Shown: positions 56,281-64,000 of the stretch, piece after piece
Layout: each line of letters opens with the position of its first letter
Numbering within the stretch: the stretch's first letter is position 1
DNA from: Dactylis glomerata
Taxonomy: Eukaryota; Streptophyta; Magnoliopsida; Poales; Poaceae
Length of the DNA stretch: 64,000 bases
Reading direction: 5' to 3'
Assembly: GCA_007115705.1 (NCBI GenBank)
Contig: QXEO01000464.1
Span: 6,878,852 to 6,942,851, forward strand
Position numbers and translations under genes: made by a program
The notes under the pieces: generated by a model
Databases searched by the model: none
What the model was told of the DNA's origin: nothing
What the model saw: the letters and a program-made list of their open reading frames with translations, nothing else

Positions 56281-57818
56281 GAAAACAAAGAGCTTTATAG
56301 TATTTTTCCTGAGTTAGGATATGAAGTGTTTGAAGAGAAAATTGAAAAAACTTTAAAGCTTTATTTGCATGCTAATAGCAATGTTATTTGTATTAATTCA
56401 ACACCGTTATTGCTAATGCTATAGAAAATTCTAAGCTTGGGGAAGTTGGTTTTGATAAGCATGATATTTTTAGTTCCCCAGCTTTAGAGGAGAAAATTCG
56501 CTTTGATGATACTTTATCTCCCATATGTGATAATTCTAATGATGCCTGTGATCCTCATGCTGAAAGTATCTCTTTTGAAATACCTATGAAGATTGTTGAA
56601 CGTGCTATGAATAACTGCTATTTCGGAGATGGAACTGTCCATCCTGGTGATCATTTGCTCTTTATACATGAATTATGCGAGTTGTTCAAGTGTGCAGGTA
56701 TTTCAACAAGCCAGGTTAAGAGGAAGCTATTCTCTTTATCACTAAAGGATAGAGCTGCGGAATGGTATAAGACGCTGAAGGATGGTCGATCTATTGGCTG
56801 GGAGGAATTTGTACCTCTCTTTTATTCTAAATTCTATCCTTCTAGTGAGGTTCATAAATATAGGAGTTATATTTATAATTTTCATCCTCATGATGGAGAA
56901 AGTATTGCCCAAGCGTGGGAAAGATTGAAGTCACTAATGCTCAAATGTCCCATTCATGAGCTCCCCCGTAATATTGTTATTAATAATTTTTATGCAAGGC
57001 TTTCAGGACATTACAAGGACTATCTAGATGCCTGTTTAGAGGGATCTTTCACAAGCAAGGAGGTTGAAGCCAAGTGGGATCTGCTTGAAATGATTCAAAG
57101 CAATATCAAAGATTGGGATTGTGACAAAGGTAAAGAGTCAGGTATAAACTATGAGTATGATTGCATTAGGTCTTTCACTGAAACTGCTGATTTTCAAGAG
57201 CTTAGTGCTAAATATGGTCTTGATCCTCAAATTATGGTTGATTGCTTTAGAACTTTTGCTTCTCATATTAATGTTCCTAAAGGAAATTGGGATGTGTATC
57301 ATGAACCTTTTAAAGACACTTGCATGGAAAGTGAAATTGTTATTGATGATTGCAATAAACATGCTCAAACTCCTGAAAGTATTATTTCTTATGAGCATGT
57401 TAATTTTTGTGGAGCACTTAGACCTTGTGAAAAGAATCAAATCAAGAAAGATTATTGTATCTACCACAGGAATGAGAAAACTAGAATGTGGGACAAGGCT
57501 CTAAATGAGCTCGGTGAAAAGGTTTGTGCTCTCTATCCTTTTATTTGTGAACTTTGCTATAAAGTGGGTCATTTCAATTTTCAATGCTCAGGCTATGATA
57601 GTAGCCTTTCTCATCCAATGAGTACCGCAAGTTTGTATTGTGATGACATGATCACTCCTAATCAGCATGATGAGCTTACTTTATTTTTGGGGTGTGAAGA
57701 GTTATCAAGAAAAACTTCTTTGATAGATATGAGTGCGTTTAATATAAATAGCATCATGTTTTTCATCTTTATTGTGTTGATAATTGCCACACAAATACTT
57801 GCATACAAAATGTTATAA
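56281..57818 (+). pseudogene. E gag with CCHC zinc knuckle
   Basis: The main frame runs from at least 56403 to 57818; its first ATG is 56586, giving 410 residues. A preceding gag-like segment (56281 to about 56400, ELYSIFPELGYEVFEEKIEK) is one base out of frame. Counting from ATG 56586, residues about 25-165 form the gag core (LFSLSLKDRAAEWYKTL, ESIAQAWERLKSLMLKCP). Residues 321-334 are a canonical knuckle (CELCYKVGHFNFQC), which the other elements here lack. The last about 20 residues (FFIFIVLIIATQILAYKML) probably result from a frameshift, since the alternative frame continues into the next ORF. Confidence 0.78.
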
Positions 57819-57853
57819 AAGATGATGCTTTACCAAAATATGATAGGACTAAT

Positions 57854-57975
57854 ATGTGTTTTGTTCTTATTAATGAGAAGGAGGAATCCTCCAAAGTTTC
57901 TTCTATTGTTTCTATCAATAAACCAGGGTATGTGGAGAAGCTTCCTTTCAAGCCTCTCCCTCTTAAAGAAGGGAA

Positions 57976-58006
<31 letters not shown>

Positions 58007-58828
58007 AAGGAGAAGAGAAGGAGTAAAAGGAGAGAGGAAACAGTATCTTCCCCTAAGCATGTTGCTCCTATTATAGTTTTTGATGAGTCTGAACTTGATG
58101 ATGTTCCTATGCCTGTTACCTATAGTAGTGATCATGATTGGGAAAAGCACTCTACTTTTGATACTGAAAATCTCTTGGGTACCAATTCTAAAAATGATGA
58201 TGTTAATAATTGTTGTACCATTAGTGTTATCCATGTTCTTTCCAATGATGATGTGTTTACAAATGAACACACTTTGGAAGATAGCTATTCTATTGCTTGT
58301 GATGATACTATACCTCCAATTTATGATGATTGCAATGATGAATGTGATATTTTTAGTCCACCTACTATTGAGGAGAAAATAAGGTATGATTGCAATATGC
58401 CTCCTATTTTTTATGATTATGGTGCTGAGAATAATGATGATAGCTATTTTGTTGAATTTGCTCCTACTGCGATTACTAAGAATGACAATGTTCATGTGGG
58501 GAGTATTAATTCTTTTATGCATATGGCTCATGATAAGAATGTTTTATGTGATAATTGTATTGTTAATTCTATTCATGATGCTACTGAAAGTTATTATGAG
58601 AGAGGGAAACATGGTTTTATGCATCTCAATAATATTAAGTTTCCCCTCTCTATGTTGAAATTCTCAAAGTTGCACTTGTTTTGCTTTCTTATGTTTGTTG
58701 CTTTGTGCTTTCATGACTTGTTTCTTTACAAGACTCTTTTTCATAGGAAGTGGTTTAGATTTAAATTTGTTTTGTATTTTCTTTTTGATGCTCTCCCTTG
58801 CTTCAAGTTCTTTCTGGTGTTTATGTGA
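57854..58828 (+). CDS. E ORF2: Lys-rich, acidic, C-terminally hydrophobic protein
   Basis: A 324-residue open frame starts at ATG 57854. It has a run of 11 Lys encoded by (AAG)11 followed by a basic RRSKRR segment (residues about 42-60), then a long Asp/Asn-rich acidic middle (DDVPMPVTYSSDHDWEKH, DDCNDECDIF). The C-terminus holds two hydrophobic stretches (LHLFCFLMFVALCF and FVLYFLFDALPCFKFFLVFM) separated by a basic loop. The frame is open upstream of the ATG to about 57790 (DDALPKYDRTN), so it may once have been fused to gag. I recognise no enzymatic domain. An envelope-like or membrane-associated role is possible, but only the hydrophobic tail suggests it. Confidence 0.6.
57977..58009 (+). 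repeat. (AAG)11 microsatellite within E ORF2
   Basis: Eleven perfect AAG units are in frame and encode a poly-Lys run, followed by imperfect GAG/AAG units to about 58025. It is prone to length change in multiples of a codon. Confidence 0.9.
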
Positions 58829-61752
58829 GCATCTTCTCAAATTACTGCACCTAGCTCAAAGGCGTTAAAGAAAAGCACTCTTGGGAGATAACCCAATGTT
58901 TTTATTTTCAGTACTTTTTCTTTTTGTTGAGTCTTGGAAGTTATTACTACTTTAATGACCTCTCCTTATCATTTTTATTTCGTTTTTGTGCCAAGAAGAA
59001 CCTGTAATTGGAGGAAGGTAATATTTGGGGAAGTTGCTGTCCTGAAACAGATTTCTATGCTGTACCATAAAAATTCATGTAAATTACCAAAATGTCTTTT
59101 TGATCTGCAATTTCTTGTGCACATGCCCTAGGTTATTGCCTAACTTTCATTAGTTTTGTACTTTTCGATTTGAGCAACAGAAGATTTTCAAAAAAAAATC
59201 GATCTTTACCAGCTGTTCTGTTTTGACAGATTTCTGTCACTATTTGCATTTGCCTCTTGATCTCTTTCTTTTTGAGTTCTTTTGATCACAGAACTTTTGA
59301 GAAAGTTGCTACAGTAGCTGATGTGTTAATATGTGTTGTACTTGTTTTGAAACTGAACCAAAGAGTGGATCTACTATCTTGCATACACTAATGTTGCTAA
59401 TAAGAATTGTGTGAAGTTTTGTATGAAGAAAGTTTTCAAGTGTAGGGAAAGGAGAATGATGAGATGAGATGAAGAATGGACAAAAGCTTAAGCTTGGGGA
59501 TGCCTATGTCACCCCAATAAATATCCAAGAAGTACAAGCGTCAAAGCTTGGGGATGCCCCGAGGCACCCCTTCTTCATCAACAAAATATCAGATCATCTT
59601 TCAAGACACTATATTTTTATTGCTTTATATGCTATGTGTTTTTCTTGGAGCGTCTTTATTTTTGCTTTCAGTTTTATTTTTTTTGTTTGCTGTAATAAAT
59701 GGTTGGATAACATCATGTTTGCTTTGGAGAGAGACACGATCCATTTTTCATTGCCAAGAACACTCTAGTTTTCACTCTTATCGTTCAACGAGTGTTCTCT
59801 TTTTCTAGAACTGTGTTTAGCTTTCGTTTTTCACCTTAATTTTTGTTTAGAACTTGTTAGTTCTTTGTATCCAGGTGTGTTTAGACCTCTGATCTATGTT
59901 GTTTTTCATCTTTAAGAGTTGTTTCAAAAAGGTTGGTTGGTGTTGGAAAAGAGAAAAAAAATTCATGCCTATAGTGGTACAAATGGGAGCTTGTTTAGAC
60001 TGTGGCTTAGACTTTTGTATGTCATGCTTGATGTTATTTTGATTATATGCTTAGTAGTTTTTACTGTAGCATGACTTGTCTCAAATGACTGAGATTGCTT
60101 ATTGTGCCTTTCAAAGAATCATGCGTTGTTTTTATTATATGGGAGCATATTATTGTGGTATTCTCCTTTGATGCTTTATTTGAGTTGACTTGGCGCATGC
60201 TCACACCATTTTTTGACTACAAACCAGTCGCCTCAAGCCTCTATGATCATTTGGTTTTTGACTTGTGATACCACTTTATGCTTTGGTTAATAATGTTTTG
60301 TCGCTATGCATGATTATGGCCGTTATTGCTCTCTTAGTTGGTCGCTCCCAGTCTTTTGCTAGCCTTCATTTGTACTGAGCGGGAATACTTCTCGTGCATC
60401 CAACTCCCAAAAACAAAAGTTTTCCAATGAGTTCACCATATCTACCTATTAGCAATTTGCTATTCCAAGTACATTCGTCTTTTATCTATCTTCCAAATTA
60501 AACTTTTTGTTATGTGAAAATTAGATAGTAAAGCTCTCACGAACCTGACTGCACATTTACTTTCTTGCACTTAAGAAACTTGACCATTGTGGCTCTCTTA
60601 TGTTGATGTTATGCTTGCAAGTTGTAAGTTGGGAGTTAGCTCAGCCATGTTTTCATGGGGCACGCTTTCAACATTGCACTTACTCTTATTTAGTTGATAT
60701 CATGATCTTTTGTTTATGGATGCCTAGCGATGTGAAATAAGTTGGAAACTTGTGAGCTCATGGAGTTTGTATATGTGTTAGAGAAACGCCTGGGCCGCTA
60801 ATCTAAGCCATGCATCATTCATGGTGGAAATTTACAGCATACTCATAGTGGACATTCGATGACGCATCTCAAAATAAAAAGCTATAACCAATGTAAATAA
60901 AATAGATGCCGAGGTGTACATTGTATGTTTGTCTTGTCATTTTGATGTGGGATAGTTTCCATGTCATCGGACAAGAGGTACCCCATTGGCATTCTCGATG
61001 ATACATGTATGCTTACAATGACAAGAACTTGCTTGGGACCTAAGTCGAATAGCATGAGGTTTGGGTACTCGTATTCATGGGACATGAGATTTTCACCTTA
61101 TGGTTTGACAAGCATATGCCTCATATTTGTACTTGCATTAACCTTAACCATTCAAGATGCCTATGATGGGGGCAATGAGAGATCAAAGCTAGTAAGTACC
61201 ATAATTTTTGGAAGGTTTATAAAAACTTGCAATCACTACTTCCCTCTGCGAAGGGCCTTTCTTTTACTTTTATGTTGAGTCTTCACCTTCTACCTTTACG
61301 CACCGTCTAAGAGAGCATAGTTGTCATTCTGAGTATAATATGCATATTCCCAAAAATTATTATTGATTGATTCATGATTATGGTTTCGCTTGTTCTTAAA
61401 TTATTTGTATCTAGTCACCCTCTTAAACTTGAAGGTGTCCTATGCATTTATGTTTTGCTACTCCATGAGGGACAAGCTGAATACCACTTTGGTATGTTTT
61501 TCTATGTGGTTGAAACACACACTTGACTTTCAATGCATTATTACTCATGATCTTTTGTTTGTGTTACTTTTCATGTTATAACATGGTTGCTAAGTTTTAT
61601 TGTCAAGATTATGTCTTTTATGCCCATGTTTAGAGTACTTTGATCTCAGCACTCAATGCTTTACATCGTTTGATCAAGATTGTGTTGGTGCATGTCACCT
61701 CAAAATTTATTATTTTGTTATCACTTACCTACTCGAGGACGAGCAGGAGTTA
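58829..61752 (+). other. E 3' internal non-coding region
   Basis: About 2.9 kb is homologous to the 3' region of A (1-1998 plus 9263-9826), including the uninterrupted site where H entered A (near 61165-61185). PPT-like repeats lie near 59490-59504 and 59543-59557. No conserved frame. Confidence 0.72.
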
Positions 61753-61766
61753 AGCTTGGGGATGCT
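61753..61766 (+). promoter_or_regulatory. E polypurine tract
   Basis: AAGCTTGGGGATGC plus T directly precedes the 3' LTR (TTGATACG). Confidence 0.8.
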
Positions 61767-62640
61767 TGATACGTATCAAACGTATCTATAATTTTTGATG
61801 CTCCATGCTTGTTTATGCATCATTTGCTTTGTGTTTTGTTACACTTCGTGGCATTTTTATGCATTTTCCAGAACTAACCAATTGACGAGATGCCACGGTG
61901 CCAGTTCCCTGTTTTCAGCTATTTTTGTGTTTTAGACAAGTTACATAGGAAATATTCTCAGAATTAGACGAAATGAAGCCCGAACCTTCTATTTTTTCCG
62001 ACACGAGACGAAGTCCAAAGGAGAGCCGGAGGGGGGGCCAGGGACTAGCCACACCGTAGGGTGCCACCCCCTCCCTTGGCCACGCTGGGGTGTGGTGTGG
62101 TCCCCCTGGTCCACCTCTGGCATCGCCCCTTCGCCTATAAGAAGCCTTCGATGCGAAAACCCTAAATCGTTTAGCGTTTCTCCCAGTAAAGTTCCGCAGC
62201 GCCACCGCTGCCGAAGACCAATTTTGGGGGACAGAAGTCTGTTCCAGCACCCTGCCGAGATGGGGAAATGCCTTCGGAGCCATCTCCATCGACTTCACCG
62301 CCATCTCCATCGACTTCACCGCCATCTCCATCGACGTTGCTGTGTCCCATGATGAGGAGGGAGTATTTCTCCCCCGGGGCTGAGGGCTCTACTGGTAGCT
62401 ATGTGGTTCACCTCTCTCTCCCATGATGTGATCTATATGTGATCATGAGCTTTGTATCTAGTTGAATTGGTAGATGTTATTCTTCATATACTATGCTACT
62501 CCAGTGCTTTATTATTGTAATCTCCGGAGACACCTTGTACCATGATGTGAAGGTGATAGTGTGCGCATTATGTGTGTCTCTTTGGCTACTGTCTCTATGA
62601 ATTGTTGGTGTTTGTTGGAACCATCTAGTGCGCTCAAGGT
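61767..62640 (+). repeat. E 3' LTR, truncated (874 of about 1429 bp)
   Basis: It starts TGATACGTATCAAACG and matches the 5' LTR up to GCGCTCAAGG, then changes to unrelated sequence L. It includes a 21-bp tandem repeat (62281-62336). Confidence 0.85.
62281..62336 (+). repeat. 21-bp tandem repeat in E LTR
   Basis: CATCTCCATCGACTTCACCGC is repeated at 62281-62301 and 62302-62322, with a partial third unit to 62336. The 5' LTR has a more diverged version at about 55204-55275. Confidence 0.85.
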
Positions 62641-63140
62641 GATTGACGAAGGAATGACCCATGGGTCCTTGATATTCGTCTACCTGGTTTTCGGTCCAGG
62701 AAGGGCATCCACCGAAGGGATAGCAAGGCCCACAAAGATAGCAACTTGGCGCGGCCCAGGAGCGAAACTTGACGTACAAGGCAAAGATTTGAAGAGGTTT
62801 GATTAGGTTTCGACTAGGGTTTACTCAAACCGGTTCTATCTGTACTTTGCTTGGAGGACAATCCTGAGACCCAGCCTTCGCATATAAAAGGCTGGGAGGG
62901 AGGTCCTGTAGCGGCTAGACGCCTTTCACCACCTTACACCCGAGCGCTCAAATTCTCGACAGCTCTCCACTTTTCGGCTAGATCCAATCTACGCCATCGC
63001 TGTAACTCTTCCACTGTAGCCACCCCATCAATAAAGTTAGACAAGCAGGACGTAGGTCTTTACCCTACAAGGGGAGCGAACCTGGGTAAAAACCTGTCTC
63101 CCTATGTCGTCTGATCGCCGTCGAGTTCGCCGGATCCCAC
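62641..63140 (+). mobile_element. Fragment L: probable partial LTR of an unrelated gypsy-like element
   Basis: It starts TGATTGACG at the break in the E LTR. It has a TATA-like CATATAAAAG at 62881-62890, AATAAA at 63030-63035, and LTR-like text (CTGTCTCCCTATGTCG). It is cut at 63140 by the J LTR. No internal sequence is present and I assign no family. Frames 62561-63114 are not supported as genes. Confidence 0.5.
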
Positions 63141-64000
63141 TGATACATCTCCAACGTATCCATAATTTTTGATGGTCCATGCTTGTTTTTACACCATTTG
63201 CCTAATGTTTCGTTACACTTTGTGGCACTTTTATGCATTTTCCGGAACTAACCTATTAACAAGTCGCCACAGTGCCAGTTCCCTATTTTCTGCTATTTTT
63301 GTGTTTCAGAAAAGTTACACAGGAAATATTCCCGGAATTGGATGAAACCAAAGCCAATCGTCCAGATGTTTCACGGAGCTTCCAGAGAACCGAAGAGGAG
63401 ACGGAGTGGGGCCATGAGGGGCCCTCACACCAGGGCAGCACGGCCCAGCCCCTGGCCGCGCCCCCTATGTGTGAGGCTGCCTCGGTCCACTCCTGACGAT
63501 GCCCCTTCGCCTATAAAGACCCCCCGATGGGAAAAACCTAAGTACCCGATCAATTTTCCAGAAACACATCACGATCCGCCACCGTCATCGACCCAAGATC
63601 GGGAGGGTCCAGAAGCTCTTCCCGACACCCTGCCGGAGAGGGGAATTGCCACGAGAGGTCTTCTTCATTGCCATGCTTGCCTCCGGAGCGATGAGTGAGT
63701 AGTCTACCTTGGACTATGGGTCCATATCAGTAGCTAGATGGTTGTCCTCTCCACCATGTGCTTCATGTTTAGATCTCATGAGCTGCCCTACATGATTGAG
63801 ATCACCGTTATGTAATTCTACATGTTTGGTTTGTTGGGATCCGATGAATATTGGTGTTATGATTGAGTTCCTATACTAAAATATATCTTATGTTATCTCT
63901 ACGTTGTTTATGATCTTGCGTGCTCTCCGTTGTTAGTAGCTATCTTGGTCGAGTAGTTGCTAGTGACTCCAAGAGGGGGTATTTATGCTCGATAGTTGGG
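63141..64000 (+). repeat. Element J: Athila-like LTR, cut by window end
   Basis: It begins TGATACATCTCCAACG and follows the A/B/D LTR closely, with CTATAAAG near 63511-63518, then runs off the window. The five bases before it are CCCAC (63136-63140), a candidate target duplication to be matched outside the window. Whether it is a full element or solo LTR is unknown. Confidence 0.88.

Larger units (their letters stand above)
54691..62640 (+). mobile_element. Element E: Athila-related element with gag and hydrophobic-tail ORF
   Basis: E has a complete 5' LTR (1429 bp), a tRNA-Asp-type PBS, two ORFs, a 3' non-coding region homologous to A to D, a polypurine tract, and the first 874 bp of its 3' LTR. 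The 3' LTR breaks off at 62640. The five bases before E are ACAAC (54686-54690); the partner copy is not in the window. E is inserted in the RT of K. Confidence 0.87.

Noticed and set aside
57830..58531. 233-residue minus frame opposite E ORF2
   Set aside because: It is the complement of Asp/Asn codons and of the AAG run (giving Ile and Leu runs), with no motif.
62561..63114. Two plus frames of 81 and 87 residues after the E LTR
   Set aside because: They lie in sequence with TATA and AATAAA signals typical of an LTR, with no protein motif.

Overview
This 64 kb window looks like intergenic DNA from a large-genome grass, most probably a Triticeae species (wheat, Aegilops, barley or rye). It is almost entirely nested LTR retrotransposons, and I find no ordinary host gene, tRNA, rRNA or CRISPR array. 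The Triticeae call rests on the density of nesting and on LTR types I recognise by eye (TGATACGTCTC...-type Athila-clade LTRs, a TGAAGGAAATATGCCC-type copia LTR, a SIRE/Maximus-like copia); no database was consulted. Elements are lettered A to L.

Layout. A (1-1998, 9263-10395, 36217-36832, + strand) is the oldest host element and shows only its 3' part. It is interrupted by copia element H (1999-9262, - strand) and, inside its 3' LTR, by B. B (10396-36216, +, target duplication ATGAG) is a non-autonomous Athila-like element. Its gag-protease frame is split by F (12499-31519, -, duplication CCAAT), a Tat-lineage Ty3/gypsy element. F carries a solo LTR, I (12879-14513, duplication AATCT), in its 3' region. 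The integrase of F is split by G (17560-26046, -, duplication ATGTC), another Athila-like element with an intact 705-residue gag-protease frame. Nesting is therefore four deep (A > B > F > G). A truncated inverted relative, C (36833-42188, -), follows. K (42189-54690, -) is a SIRE/Maximus-like copia element, interrupted by D (43188-50502, +, duplication GAAAG) and cut in its reverse transcriptase by E (54691-62640, +). The window closes with an unrelated LTR-like fragment L (62641-63140) and the start of another Athila-like LTR, J (63141-64000).

Functional picture. A, B, C, D, G, I and J share one LTR type, and E has a related one. Where the parts are visible, they also share a tRNA-Asp-type primer binding site, a polypurine tract containing AAGCTTGGGGATGC, and a long non-coding 3' internal region. 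None carries reverse transcriptase or integrase, so they must have been mobilised in trans. Their single ORFs differ: G has full gag-protease, B a gag with about 441 codons removed in frame, D and C gags with different N-termini, and E a gag with a CCHC knuckle followed by a Lys-rich, acidic, hydrophobic-tailed region.

The most striking item is an intact antisense gene (15591-16154, +) inside Tat element F. It encodes a 187-residue protein with two AT-hook motifs and a C-terminal B3-type DNA-binding domain, preceded by its own TATA box and telo-box. It is convergent to the pol gene of its host element, which is broken by stops and frameshifts.
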